The notes: a model not told the origin generated them from the letters alone. A stretch of 64,000 nt of DNA from Callaeas wilsoni (GCA_013398955.1 VWPU01012696.1:186001-250000), one strand, 5' to 3'. Counted from the stretch's first letter, positions 1 through 12,800 are shown. Numbers and translations are program-made.

Positions 1-1260
1 TGTATCCGAAGCCTCACACAGAGTATGGGCACATCAGGGCTGTCAGAGACTGAAATGTTATGGTTGATGCCTTAAACATTGTTATGAAGGAGTTTTGCCC
101 ATTATGGCAAAACCGTATAAAGAAGGTGTGACCACTCAAGCCCACCCATCCTTGACCTGACCGGAACTTCAGACTGTGAGTTAAGCCACCTAAGGGAACT
201 TGAGATAAGATAAAGGTAACACTGTTGTTTGATTACCTCAGGTCTAGGGACGAGTAAACCAGACTGAGGGAGAAGAATGTATCCACAAGAAAGCCAAACC
301 CAGTAGATGTCCTGAAAATCATCCCTGCCTCTCTTCAGGGTGAAGGAGGCCACAGCCCACAGGCTCATCTACTGAGGCCAGGTTTGCAGACACTCCCCTG
401 CAACCGAGGGGGAGAGAGGAGAGTTTGGGGTATGTGGCATAACCTCTGGTCAGAATACACTGAGCAAGGGCTGTCCCAAGGAGGAGTCGGTAGCCACCAT
501 GAACTCCCTGACTGGAAAGAATGCATTGGGAGCAGACAGGTCCTCCCAAGGAGCTCGGTATGATCCTCAGCTCTTCCAGCTTATCCCATTTGCAGACAAG
601 CGGATACTGGTTGTCTAGCTCTCAAATCTCTCCACACCATGGGAGGGCTGTAGGCCCCAGCAACTCAGGCAGCCCACCAGACTGGTGCTACTGACCATGA
701 CTGGCAGAATGCACTTTCAGCAGTCATTCCGGTGGCTAGCCTGCACCTCCTGGATGTCTTGCTCACATGACATGCAAGCAACTTGCCAGATGCTGTAGCA
801 GACAGTGAGAGTTCTGCCAATGGCCTGCAAAAGTGCCAAATCAGCCTGGCAAAATGCAGCAGTGGACAAAGTATTGTATTGAGTATTGAGTTGCTAGCAG
901 CCTGCAGAGCAACAGCTGATGCAGCAGAGAGCCTGGCTTTACTGTAGGCAGCAGATACAGACTGCCCGGCTGCACCCCTGTATGGAGGCTACTGAAGCAG
1001 TCCCATGTCACACAGGGAGCTAATGAGCAGCCAGCACGTTCTGTATTGTACTGGTAAAGCATGTCCATGAGAAGGCACAAAGCTCTTTGTCGCGTGGTGC
1101 AAAGAAAGATATCCCTTCAAGTGCAATGCAGTGTGCATATAGCACTTCTCTCTAGAGTGCTTCCAGCAATATAAACATGACTGAATCCACATAAGCAGTC
1201 CAGAGGGGCAGTGAAAACTCTCCAACCTGTATACTGTCAGCAGCATAGGCACAGAAATAA
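1..1260. other. Richer-GC block of unknown origin at the window's left edge
   Basis: This stretch is visibly richer in G and C than the sequence after about 1,260, which turns abruptly into T- and A-runs. It contains a TATA-like motif (gtataaag near 115) just after a small inverted repeat (gttttgcc at 93-100 against ggcaaaac at 107-114). No reading frame exceeds about 90 codons and none resembles a protein I know. The abrupt change in composition and the TATA-like motif would suit an LTR or other retroelement piece that starts outside the window, but I see no primer-binding site, polyadenylation signal or terminal TG/CA pair that would establish this. It could equally be a richer-GC single-copy segment. 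Confidence 0.35.
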
Positions 1261-3644
1261 TGCACTTAAGATGGCAAAGAACAAAGAAATATCCCTATTT
1301 TTTCATTATTTTTTTTAAGAGCCAAGCAGATCATACAGTTTTTTCTTGATCAGATTGAGACACTGTAAAGAAATAAAAATGCCCTGTGTAGGTGGAAAAT
1401 AAAGCAAACTACATGAAATAATACCCTTATTATTTTTGATGCTGAATTGCAATTCCACAGTACTGTTATAGCAGGATGATTTATCTCAGTATAATATTCC
1501 CAGTTGTCTTATTTTCATGTTAACAATGTTTGTTTCTCTCCATGGCTGAAGTAACTCTTTAAGTTTCTGCAAGAGTGATGTATGGAAACTTCTGCTAGTC
1601 AGCAGTGACTGCTAGTGCAGAAAACACTAAGAAAATATTTTTCTTCATCCACACTTTATTATCTAGGACATAAACCAACATTTCCTGGTGCAAGGGAGCA
1701 GATAAAAAACATAAGAGACAGGGAAAGACAGGGAATGGCTAAGAAGGTCATTTTAAATTCTCTGCAATTTGTTTCCAGTAAAACATGAATGTGGAGAAGT
1801 TACAATAGTATCTGGGATAAGACAAGTCAACCTTCAGCCATTTTTCAAATTAAGTGTAGAATATCAAGGCACTTGCATTTCCAGTAGCCTTAAATTAGCA
1901 CTTGGGCTGTGCTGTGATACATCTATAATCTAAAACTTAAGGCTTTAAAACAAAAGTATGTTGTCAATAGCCCCTAGATTTTAAATTTTTTTTAGATAAA
2001 ACAGAAGGCTTCTAGTGCAACAACCTCTGCCATGGAAGAAGACCTGGATTTTTTGGAGTAGGAGCAGGAGGAATTTTGGGGACTCTGGTCCTTTCCACCT
2101 GCTGCACAATATATTCCTGTGTCTGCTTCCTCTCCCTGAATTCTTCCCTCTTCTCTTACATGTTTAGATTTAATTGTCTGCCCTTAATTTACGAAATCAG
2201 ACTCCATGGAAATCAATATTTTTGCCACTGGTTTCGACCATTTCCACATGCACCCTCTGTGCTTTTCTGACACACCCACATATTCAGCATGTTTTAGGAA
2301 TACACTTCCATGTCACAGCAGGAGGCACTCTGATGTGCTCTTTGGTGGAATAAGCAAGGCAAAAACATCTGTTGATGCATGCAGGTGTAAGTGTGTGTGA
2401 AGAGGGAAACATGGTCCTTTCCGTTTGCCTCTGGTCTTTACAAGAAATTTATTTGTGCCACAGATATCTCTAAACATCTTTGAGCTCTCCAAAGTTAAAA
2501 ATTGAAAGATGGCTTCAGTTTAAAGCAGCATTTGATAGTTTGAACATGTCTCCGCCTTGCACAAATCTCTTAGCTAAATTTAAGATATAATTTTTCATAC
2601 TATCATGACAATGGCTGGCTCTCCCATACCTTTGTTTCTCAGCGATATTGGCTGAAAATGAAAGGAGAAATCATATACTGATGTCTTTGAACACTACATC
2701 TGGAGAGGATTTTTTGCTACTCAAAATGTAGCCGTTTGGAAAAAGCACTTTGATTTGTGACATTCTTTCAGACTTTTATATTCACAAATTCAGTGAAAAA
2801 TTATGGTCTTCATTTTGCAGCATTCTATTCTTTTAATTTTTGACCCACCAACATGAATAATTTTAATTTTAAAAAAAAAGCCAACAAAATAATTCTGCTT
2901 TAGATACTTGAAATTTAATGGATTTTCTGTAGCTTTCAGAATGTCACTCACAGATCTTCCTGTGCTGGTTCACAAAAGGTCAAAACAATTTCAAAGATGA
3001 GGTAATTAATGAAATGGCACAGCCCTTTGAAATGAAACCATTTCAGAGCATTCCTGTATCCTATTGAAAAAGAGAAAGTTGTGCCTTACAGAGAAGATCC
3101 TGAGGTTAGATATGGCATTCATTCCTAAGGCTGCTTATATCAGCATGATGGACTCAAGACCCAAACCCATCAGTAAGGACTTCGAGCAGATGCTTTGTAC
3201 ATGAAAGTTGTCCTGTTTTCTTTATCACTTCCCATCTGTAAAAATGTGAAGCAATAGTGCTATTCCCTGTGACAGTATAAAGACGTCACTTAAAGCTTAT
3301 AAAGATGAATTCATTAAGCATTTGAATATCATAGCAATAAGTGCACAAAAAAAAAACCCAATATTTTCTGTCAGAGAGAGATTTGGATGTGATTCATAAA
3401 TAAAGCATGCAGCCACATGCTCAGTAAGTATAAAAAAACGTATAAAACAGCTGGTTCCTCCCTTAAGCAGATCCATTCTTTGTTGCAAGGCCGTAATCCA
3501 AAGTCAGTGATTGACACAAAAAGGTTTTAGCTGACAGCAGTCAGCTGCGGACTAACTCTTGATGAGGAAGGCATCTGCTCTAAAATTAGCAGCAAAACGT
3601 GTCTATAGACTTAGAACATATACTCACGCAAACAGGAAGGATCT
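1261..3644. other. No recognisable gene or repeat
   Basis: AT-rich single-copy-looking sequence. Open frames are short (at most about 64 codons) and look random. I see no repeat, RNA gene or regulatory element that I can support. Confidence 0.6.
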
Positions 3645-3836
3645 TGGAATCATGGAATAATTTGGCTTGGAAGGGACCTCTGAAGGCCTGCAGCCCAGAG
3701 TTCTGCTCTAAGCAGGGCCAACTGAATCGCTAGAACAGGCTACTCAGGATCTTTTCCTCTTGAGCTTTTAAAATCAACAATCTCTTTAAAGCCAGCAGGC
3801 AGCCTGTTCCAGGGCCCAGACACTCTTGCAATGAAA
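3645..3836 (-). mobile_element. CR1 LINE, 5'-truncated 3' end
   Basis: Read on the + strand, this begins with the reverse complement of an avian CR1 3' terminus: a gaatcatggaat-type repeat followed by ttggcttggaagggacctctg. It continues through the usual CR1 landmarks, including a degraded 'caggctactcagg' segment and 'cagcctgttccagggcc' near 3,800-3,816. The element therefore runs on the minus strand and keeps only its last ~190 bp. This is the common 5' truncation of CR1 copies. Many substitutions indicate an old insertion. No open frame survives. Confidence 0.88.
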
Positions 3837-6800
3837 TCTACATAGGGAATCATCCTTCAAAAACTTTCTAGCTTTTTGGTGTTAAATTTTGCAGGTATGC
3901 TTTTAGATTAGTTGCCTTTTAAAGTTTATATCTGAGGTCATTGTATACACGTAAGTAAGCTCCTCGAGCGGGAGCTGCATTTTGAGCAAGCTTTATAAGA
4001 GTCCATTCTTAACTGGTGAATTTGGTAACGAGTGTAACATCAGCCATAAAATTAGGATGTAAGGTAAGCAAGATACTGTTACATTTTATATTCAATGGTA
4101 CTTTGGGTATTTCAAGCCTCTGTCCCTTGCTGCATTAAAAGGTTCTTTGCCCTGGAGACAGGAGTGACATGTATCCTCCAAGAAATCACTGACAAAACTG
4201 AGAAGCACTTTAGAAAATCCCTTTGTTCCCTAATGCAGACAAGAAGGTTTTCCTATGCTAGGACAATTAGAAAGGTGAGATTACGTATATTTTCAATTTA
4301 ATAATGCATAAGAAAAGAAATTTCATGGGGAAGAAAAGCAGCTTTTACATCACTAGATCCACCTAAAATCACTGGGTGGTGCAGCACCTGTAGTGACACA
4401 GCTGTTTGTTCAGAAGAGAGCTGAAGTCTGCCTTCAACATACACAAAAAATAACAAAGCATTCTTTCCTCTTGTCGAATCAATTTTATAGATTTAACATT
4501 CTTGGCTTATTATGAAAAAAAAAATCATTTCTTGTTGCCTGATTGATTTTTAAATGTTTACATATTCTGGGTTTTGTTACAATGCTTATCCATGATCTTT
4601 GACTTGGTAAAAGTTGTTAGCCAATTTCAAAAACAGACTTGCTCTAAGGACTGCAACCAGCACATAGTATCAGACAGTTTACATAAAGTCTCATTTTCTG
4701 GTGTATTTGCTTTTTGTGGGCCATTTCATTATCATACAAATGCAGTTAGGCCATTTTGCAGACAATCTAATTGCTGGCATAATATGTCCTCATTATTTGT
4801 ATAGTGCAGCAGTGTGCATTAGGCATTAACAAGTGTAACAGACACCAACACAACAACATGGTTTTTGAGAAACAGAGGCTACTTTTCATCAAAGGCTGTG
4901 TGTACTGGTTGCTAAATCCAGTCTAGAATCACCAACATCCCTCAGCGAACCTAAACTGCACAGCTCTTCCACAGCATAAACATGCACTGTTTGTGTCAAT
5001 AGGAGCAACATCACTTTTCTGACCCACACGTTTGAAGTTTTCATCCTCTTTTATTTCTGCACAAGCTTTAGCTCTTAAATGTTGAAGACAGTATTACACT
5101 ATGCCTATATAGTTGCAGCAAAGGAATAAAGATAAATAAAGCCCTACTAAAATAGCAAATGGAAACAAAACTGATCTCTTTTTAGCTAGTAATAGGAATG
5201 CAAAACTGAAACTTTCGTCCTGTTTCCAAAGAGTAAATCTTATCTTTTCAGAAACTGCTGCCAATTTAGCACTGTTGAACTTTGGAGTACAGCCATCCAC
5301 ACATAAACACATTTACACATTATTTTGGTTGGCTCTTGCTAAAGCAATATGCTGAGGGAATTTTTTAATTAAAAAGACACCTCACAAAATCTTGCAGTGT
5401 TCACATAGAATAAAGCATCCTTAAAGGTTCTAAAATGTCAACAAAGTACTAAAGCAGAAAGAATAGTTTTCTTCCCTCCACTAATGTAACTAATGTTTGC
5501 CGAGTGAATTTTAACAGTCATTTTTTACACGTTTATGAAGACACTTCAGTCATTTGTGTTCTGACATTTAAAGTTTTGATGCAGGAAGGATCAATCGCTT
5601 CTAAACTCCACTGACCGAAAACAAGCAATCCATGCTCCTTTGCCTGTTACCAGAGCTGTAATCCTCATCTATGTGGTTCAGAGTATCAAAGCACCTAAAG
5701 AGTAAGGGCTGGTTTTCATTTCTGAACAATATGCAAAATTACTTAATGTAATTGAGTAGATGAAAACTAGAGTATCAGAGGAGAGTTTATATTTTTTCAC
5801 TCTTAATTTCCAGCTAAAAAATGTACCCTGTAAATATGCATGTTGTGCTAAGTAAGAATAGATTAGACTTCCACGGTCATGGTACCTCAAACATGAAGGG
5901 ATTTGTTTCTTGTCTCCTTTCACTTTTGGCACTAAACTTGTGGATTATTGAACAGTACTGAATGTAGATTGGCCTCTTCTAGTCATCAGGAAGTGATCAA
6001 TCACTACTGAACTGTGTATATAACTGCAGGGTATCGAGCTGCCATCACTAGTGCCACTATTTCTCAGCCATGAGCGGGGACAACACAAGTTCCCTTTCCT
6101 TCCTTGCACAAAACCTCCAACATTTAAACAGACTTCTCCAGTCTTCCAATAGGTTGCAGTTTGCCAGTCTCTTTGCTGGAAAAGGCCTGAAAAGGCTTTT
6201 CTTGAATTAAACCTGACATTTATTCCTTAGAAAGGACAGAGAAAAAGAACAGAAGAATGAACAATCTAGGTGGAGGAGCTCCATTTCAATTCCTTTTTTG
6301 AGTTGCTTCCAGTAACAACCCTGGCGCTGGTACTGCTGGAGTAGTTGCAAGGAACCATGGCTCCAATGCCTGCACTGCAGAGGGTGAGTGGAAGCTTTTC
6401 CCCTTGGTATGAAAGTGAGGAAGAACATCTGCTCTTTGTTCCATACAGATCAGCGATCTCCCGACCATTAATGAGATAGTGATTATTTTAGATGAAGATT
6501 CCTGTCTACAGCAACCCACAGTAGCGCAGAAATCTAAATCCTTTAGGGAGCAACCGATGTGCTCCAGAGGATGTGTGCACACACAGTGCTACAACTATGG
6601 CAGACTTCTGTAGTATCAGAGGGAGCAGTAATTTGGTGTTTATTCTTTCCTCCTTTGCAGAGACTTCTGTATCCCGCTTTCCTCCTTGGTTCCAGTGATG
6701 GAAATGCTGGTGAACTCTTAATCTTGTCTCAGGACGTGGGTGGGTTTGGATGTGAGTCAGTTTCTCTAGAGCAGTGGCAGCTGGAACCAGTCATAGACTT

Positions 6801-7264
6801 CAGGATGATACTGTTTGCCTCACATTAGCAGATTCCTTCATACTGTCATCGCTGCTACCTCACCATCACAGGACTGAGTTCAGCCTTGGCTCATTTCTCA
6901 CAGTGTTTCTGCAAATACCCCCTGAATTTCTTCATCTTCTATTCCAAAGCTTCCTGAAGAAATACTAGCTGATTGCAGCAGTTTTATATGAGATAGCAAA
7001 TACATTGCTATAGAGCCTTCCAGAAATTTGATTTATAGCAGTGTGAATATTTTGGTAACTGTGTGTAATAATTTACTGGTCCCAACTACAGCATCTTACA
7101 CTTGTTAATACTAATAAAAACTTTTTATTTGTAAAGGTTTTCTGAATCTTTCCCACTCTTCTTGGATCATTTTTGATATCTTTTTAAAAGATGCCTTGTC
7201 GCACTGGGAAAACTGTCCAATGGGAAAGTCCTTCGTAATGTACTTTGTGTTTATGCCCTCCGAC
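3837..7264. other. No recognisable gene or repeat
   Basis: Mostly AT-rich sequence with short random frames. A somewhat richer-GC patch at about 6,290-6,900 has overlapping open frames of 73-98 codons on both strands. None carries a motif or a convincing exon structure, so I make no gene call. Confidence 0.55.
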
Positions 7265-7499
7265 AGAAGATTTATAAATAATATTTTAGATACATTTGGA
7301 CATTTTTTCACCATACGTATTCTCATCCAAAAGGTCAATAAATATTTCTAATAAACTTTTGGACTAAATGATAATATAAAAAGAGAAGTTTCACAGTTAT
7401 AAATACTTTTGCTTATCAGTGATATGATTACATCATGTGAACTGGTCTCTTCTTCCTGATATGTGAAAAAGAGTGAACACTTTATGCTTTCCAACCTTT
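7265..7499 (-). repeat. Left arm of a ~220-bp inverted repeat
   Basis: The reverse complement of this stretch aligns almost end to end with 9,641-9,861. Shared blocks include actctttttcaca, ttcacatgatgt, tatttataactgt, catttagtccaaaagttt, and a 26-bp exact run that includes attgaccttttggatgag. By eye the identity is roughly 80-85% with a few small gaps. The arms could be two copies of an unidentified interspersed repeat inserted in opposite orientation, or the long terminal inverted repeats of one decayed DNA transposon. The minus strand here has a 75-codon open frame, but a second stretch of it outside the arm has no counterpart at the other copy. Confidence 0.8.
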
Positions 7500-8426
7500 C
7501 TGTTTCTATGTGGGTTCATTATTCCTCTTGGATCCCTTTTGTTTGGCAATCATGTTACCAGAGGGAAGAATCTGAATATATTCTGTCAATGTACAGAATA
7601 GTTTTATGTTGTTTTAACCTTTCTGTGTTTATTCCTCTCTTTATTCATTCTCATGTTCTTTGGTTTTTCACTGAGCTAGGACTTTTCATTTGCAACCTAT
7701 AAGAATCCGCAGTTCTTTCCAGCTTTTACACTGAATCTAGAGTCCAGGAATACATTTGTTGGTCAATATTCCTCTGGAACTTGTATTTATCAACAATGAA
7801 CCCCACCTGATGCCACAATTTCTGCTTACCTGACCAGATATATTTGGGACTCTTAAAAGCCTCCAACTGCCATAGCCTAAATAACATCCTGCCATCTGAA
7901 AAAATTTACTTCTTGTTATTTATTGTCATTTCAGCTTTGTTAACATATCTTAGAGTGGTCCAGAAATCTGTTTTATTGCCATTTTTTATTAGAATTTTCA
8001 GAGAAACTGTGAATTCCAAGTCATAACAAAAGATCACATAAAAGTAATGGATGCCAGTCTTCATTAGGAGGAGGTGAAAGAGCTTGAGATTAAATTGTTC
8101 AATTCATCAGGCAAGAACACAATAGCTAAAAATTGCTTGTGCCAGAAAAACTGGGAGATGAACAGATTTCTTCCTCTTCAAACAGTGATTGTTGTTCAGT
8201 CTGCCCAGGCAGGTAGCTTTGCACTTTGCTCTGCAAAAGTCCAGTGCCAAACCAGGGAGAACTGAAAGAGCAAGGGAGGAGCTGCTGATTTTGATGAAAT
8301 GGAGAAACAGTCTGAAACAAATGCAATTTAATTGCATCTGGATACAATTAAACAGCAGTACATACACATGGTAAGGTCCATTAGGAACGGCTCTGAAATT
8401 ATTTTACCTGAAACATATAGGAGTAC
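7500..8426. other. Sequence between the left inverted arm and the solo LTR
   Basis: Apart from the last 6 bases (8,421-8,426, gagtac), which are the left target-site duplication of the adjacent LTR, nothing is recognised. Open frames of 60-105 codons occur on both strands around 8,070-8,640, but they overlap each other and run into the LTR, so I treat them as chance. Confidence 0.6.
8421..8426 (+). repeat. Target-site duplication, left copy
   Basis: gagtac immediately precedes the LTR's first TG. It is identical to 8,805-8,810 on the other side. Confidence 0.88.
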
Positions 8427-8724
8427 TGTGGAGACAGAGTTTTTGCAAGAAAATGGACACATGATGCACCAGCCATAAGGACTAGGGAACAGAGCACGTA
8501 GAATACGTACACAGCGAGAGAATGCTGATGCTTCAAGGACAGGGACAGCAGCTGAAGAAAAACATAAACAAAGATAGAAAACTGTCTGATGATTTGTGTG
8601 AATAGGTGCATGGTAGCCGGGCGAACAGAGCGAGAGATCCAATTAAATCATTACAAGTTTTATGTGTGTATATTGCTTTGCCAGTCATGTAATGTATGGA
8701 TGCCTGGACAGGGGGAGCATAGTG

Positions 8725-8732
8725 TATAATAA
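8725..8732 (+). promoter_or_regulatory. TATA-like box of the solo LTR
   Basis: tataataa lies 22 bp before the polyadenylation signal, in the position expected for the LTR promoter. Whether it is active cannot be told from sequence. Confidence 0.55.
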
Positions 8733-8746
8733 GGCTGCTTGGGGGG

Positions 8747-8752
8747 AATAAA
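8747..8752 (+). terminator. Polyadenylation signal of the solo LTR
   Basis: A canonical AATAAA follows a run of six G. It could end transcripts reading into the LTR on the + strand. Confidence 0.7.
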
Positions 8753-8804
8753 GTGGCTTCTGCTGGATTCATATTGGATCGTGCGTAGTCCGTTTACTCC
8801 CGCA

Positions 8805-8810
8805 GAGTAC
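8805..8810 (+). repeat. Target-site duplication, right copy
   Basis: gagtac immediately follows the terminal CA of the LTR and matches the left copy base for base. Confidence 0.88.
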
Positions 8811-8829
8811 AACCTGCAAGAACAGGAAA

Positions 8830-9263
8830 CAGGGCTCTTGCTGTACTTGGTAAGGCTTGAGCCAGGAAAACTTTGATATTGCAGTGCCAGTGATAGGCTG
8901 GGGGTGCACAAGAAGCTGGGAGGGGGCACAGCTGGGGACAGCTGACCCCAACTGGACAAAGGAATGTTCCACAGCATAAAGCATCATGCTGAACAAGCCA
9001 ACTGGGGGGAGTTGTCTGGGGAGCTGTCCCACGACTGGGGCACACTGTGCAGGGGTTGGTGAGCAATTGCAATGTGCATCACTTGTTTTGTATATTGTCT
9101 TATAACAATTATTATCATTTTCCTTTCCTTTTCTATCCTACTAAACTGTCTTTATCTCAACCCACATGTTTTACCTGTTCTCCTATTCTCTCCCCCATCT
9201 CTGGGGGACAGAGTGACCAGATGGCTCTGTGGTGTTCAGCTGCCTGAAGGTTAAACCATAGCA
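8830..9263 (+). mobile_element. LTR fragment, ERVL-like family, older copy
   Basis: This stretch matches, in opposite orientation, the LTR at 53,396-53,932. Shared landmarks in order are: gcacaagaag; acagctgaccc; a ggtgagcaatt block; ttgttttgtatatt; an interrupted att/atc run; tttccttttct followed by a ctactaaact-type segment; tctcaa.cc.cacat; and a right end of type gttaaacca...ca. I recognise the family as a common avian LTR of probable ERVL type, from memory and not from a search. The left boundary is unclear because the younger solo LTR sits beside or within its 5' part. The TATA segment kept in the other copy is lost here. No viral coding sequence is attached. Confidence 0.75.
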
Positions 9264-9640
9264 AAGGAAGAAGCAAGTTGTATGCTAGAAAAAGAGAATC
9301 CGTTCTAACATTCAGCACCAGGTGGGATTGCTGAAGAGGCTATGAAGCCGCAGGAGCGCTATAAAACAAATGTCTGTTGTGAATATCTTCGGGCATGACA
9401 TAGCTGGGATTCATCTTGCCCAATTCTATCTGTCAAAAAGCATTCACCATTCAGTTTATCCTCTGGGAAGCCTTCACAGTTAGTGGAGGCAGGCTTAACG
9501 CCAGAGACAATTAATCTTATGCTAAATGAGGTATCCAGACTCTACAGAATGATGGGGTGTTTGCTTGGTTAACCCAAAAGGAGTCTGGAGACATGACAGG
9601 GTTTTGGCCCTGTGGCTGGTTTCTATGGTATTATTTTAAT
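9264..9640. other. No recognisable feature between the LTR and the right inverted arm
   Basis: About 380 bp of mixed composition with no open frame of note and no repeat that I recognise. Confidence 0.6.
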
Positions 9641-9861
9641 GGTTGTAAGAAAAAGGAAAACTCTTCACTCTTTTTCACAAATCAGGAAGGACACCAATTC
9701 ACATGATGTGATCACATCACTGATTAGCAAAAATATTTATAACTGTAAATCTTATCATTTTATGCCATCATTTAGTCCAAAAGTTTGCTAGAAACATTTA
9801 TTGACCTTTTGGATGAGAATATGCATGGTGAAAAAAGGTTGAAATGTATCGAAAATAAAAA
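9641..9861 (+). repeat. Right arm of the ~220-bp inverted repeat
   Basis: Pairs with 7,265-7,499 (see that entry). It includes a 14-bp perfect palindrome, gatgtgatcacatc, near 9,705. In the left arm the same site has changed to a non-palindromic form. Just outside this arm the sequence no longer aligns convincingly with the corresponding flank of the other arm. Confidence 0.8.
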
Positions 9862-12800
9862 GTATTCCATTGTGCTTGTTCAAGATATCTACATCTTTAG
9901 GGATCTGTAAGTGACACAGATTGCTAAATTTTTCGACAAGTGAATGTAAAAATGAATGAGTATGGTTTGAACCAGTTGTTCATTTGAATGATGGTTCGTC
10001 AACTTATAGAAACAACTGAGGAACTCCCGATATTTCAAAATCTTTAGTATACAGCTTTCTCTGAAAGACGCAATTGTTAACAGCTATGTTTCATTACATG
10101 CTACTTGCTCATGTTTTGGAAAGCTTAACTTGTGCACACATAGAGAAAAGTTTGAGTGGAACCATTGTGACTGTCTACACACCAAGGAAAATTAATAGTT
10201 TAAGATAACAACTTACAAGAATTTCATGAAAATATAATAAATCATGTATTTTGCACTTGCAAACCAAAAATAAAAAGAAGGGCTATCATCCTTGAATGGT
10301 TTATTTGGCATGAGTTATTTTGCTGTCTTTAATGATAACAATAATATAATTAATAATAATTTAATAATAATTAGTGCAGGAAAAACACAAACACAGTAAG
10401 AAAGATAACATATGAAGGACCATTGATCCTGAACAAAGAACAGAAATTCCAGAAACAATGGTCTCACAGTCAGATGACTTTGTAAAGTTGGTGCAAATAG
10501 GACCACGATACCTTAACTGATACTCACATTAAGCACCTTCCGTTTGTAAGCAGCTCAGGTAGGAGATTAAACCAGAATCTGTTAAATGTGATATGACCAT
10601 TGTATATGAAATTTCTTACCTTAGAGAAATACAAACACTTTCAAAAGAAAAAGTCATGTCATTACCATTATGCTAATTATTATTGATGAGTTCACTAGCA
10701 GTAAATCTGGACCCTAGATATAAGAGAAAATCATAAAAAATAGAGCACAACTGCCCTTTTCTTTTCCTTTTTCCTTCCCAAGCCAGACTGCTCAAACAGG
10801 TTTGCAGTCCAACAGCTCCAGTGGATGTTAATGAGTCCATACAGCTGTTGCTCTTATACCCCATTTCAGGTTAGTAACATACAAGAAATTTCTTTTTTAC
10901 CAGTAGCAACTTAACACATGGCTGATGTGGGAGTAAAGGGAATACGTACTAACTTCCAACCTGACAATGCACTGGAACCATAATCTGTCAACTCTCTTTC
11001 ACATCAACTAGCTACAACAAGAAAACCTTTGAAACCATTAAAGCTTTGATTAAAGCAATGATCTAAATCAGTAGAAATAGAAGATTAAGTAAGTGTACCC
11101 AAAATAATTACTTTAAAATTAGCTTGACGGTCGCACTGGACACAGAACTGGAAGGAGATGCTTTCTTCAGTATGGAATTAAAACAGCAAATTCGATTTCA
11201 CTCAGGCAGAAAACCTTACAGATTCTAATGCAGGAAAACATATGCTTACAAAATTGGCCATGGGTGTAGTAACTGCTCTTGGACAATTGCAGTGTAATGG
11301 GCTGTCATCCCTTGAGGACTTGCCCTAAAGTTACTATTGAATTTTGACTAGGGCAGTGACTTGGAAAAATGCCATTAGGGTCATATTTTTTGTGATGAGG
11401 TTTGTGCAAGATTACAGCTAAAATAAGAGAGGATATATATCTTACACAATGATATAAATACTTCCTGGGATTGTGAAACTCTAATAAATTGGGGGGACAC
11501 TCTACTTGGAAAATCGCTGTGGAAATTTTTCCTACTGACACATAAACCCAGGTTTAAATCAATATGAAGTGGTTTTTGTTTTGGTTTTTTACTTTGGGAA
11601 AGACTCAAGTCATAAGCATTATTATCATAAAGTGACCTACACATGACATCACTGATATAGTAAGAGGTAGAAGATAGCATGTTGGCAGAAACATGGCAAG
11701 TATTAGCCTTTGCAATGTACAACACATTATGCAAAGGATGGAAAGATGAATTGCGACTGCATCTGTCTGCATTTGATGGATGTTTTTGTTTTTCTTTTTA
11801 CAATACATTCAACAGAAAAAGAGCAACTCACTAAAATGTCATGTCTGACTATAGATTGCTCCTGTGGTGTCTCACGCAGCTTTACACTGAGAAATGCAAG
11901 ATGCCACAAAGACATGGAATTATTAATTATGAATTTAAAATGCCAGTCACATCACTCCTTATAAAATGAAATAAAGCAGAGTATAAACTAATGTCCTGGA
12001 AATATTAGGGTTGAGATTCATCTGCTACAACTTCAAACAACTTTTCAGAAACTATCTGATTTATGTTGGAAACCCACATTCAGATAAGAAGAATCTAATT
12101 CTGAGATTCTCTCTTTCTATACCCAGCAATAAAAGGAGTCCAAACAAATAACAGTGTATTAAACTCCTACAGTCTAATACTGCATTATTGCAATGCACAT
12201 TGCAATGCTGAAAAAAATCTCTATGCAGTCAGGTGAATGTCAGCCTAAGAGAATTTCTCTGAATTTGATAATTTTAGAATTGTTTGCATTCCATTAGCAT
12301 TAGCAGAATGTCTATGGAAACCAGCATGAAAGTAGGTCTCTTCCACTTCAAAGTACTGTATGTATCAGTAGGGGACAGAATACCTTTATCTTCGATTCTC
12401 AGCACAGCATACAGTCTTTAAGGGTGGACCCATCAGAAGGAACAATGGTGAAACATTGCAGGAAGCACGTGGACCGTGTCTTCTGCACACAAAGGGCTTT
12501 CCCTATGGGCTCAGGCGAAGCATAGGACTCATGGAGTTGCCCAAAGCAATAGCCCTAAAGACACAGTACTAAGTTCCACACATGTTCTTTGAGCCAGTGC
12601 TCCCTTTGCAGATTTTACTTTGTGTTGTGTTGGGCAGTGTCAGCAAGTACTGATTATCAGAACCTGGTACATGAGAGATAATACCATCTGCTTCAGAAAT
12701 ATAACCTCAATTTCAGAACTGAATAAAAGAAGAAAGAGGGAAGGATCCCTTCAATCACGTGGAGTAAATCTGAGAGTGAACTTCCTTATATCTGCAGTGT

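Larger units (their letters stand above)
8427..8804 (+). mobile_element. Solo LTR of an ERVK-type (class II) endogenous retrovirus
   Basis: The element starts with TGTGGAGACAG and ends with TCCCGCA, giving the TG...CA ends of a retroviral LTR. It is flanked by a perfect 6-bp duplication, gagtac at 8,421-8,426 and again at 8,805-8,810. Near its right end it has a TATA-like tataataa at 8,725, a polyadenylation signal AATAAA at 8,747, then only about 50 bp to the end. That compact layout with a short R is known from avian alpharetrovirus LTRs. A 6-bp duplication is typical of class II elements. No internal viral genes lie on either side, so this is a solo LTR left by recombination between two LTRs. 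The intact duplication suggests a comparatively young insertion. Confidence 0.88.

Noticed and set aside
11305..11808. Three overlapping minus-strand frames of 67-117 codons
   Set aside because: Open registers overlap in AT-rich sequence, with no motif and no splice structure.
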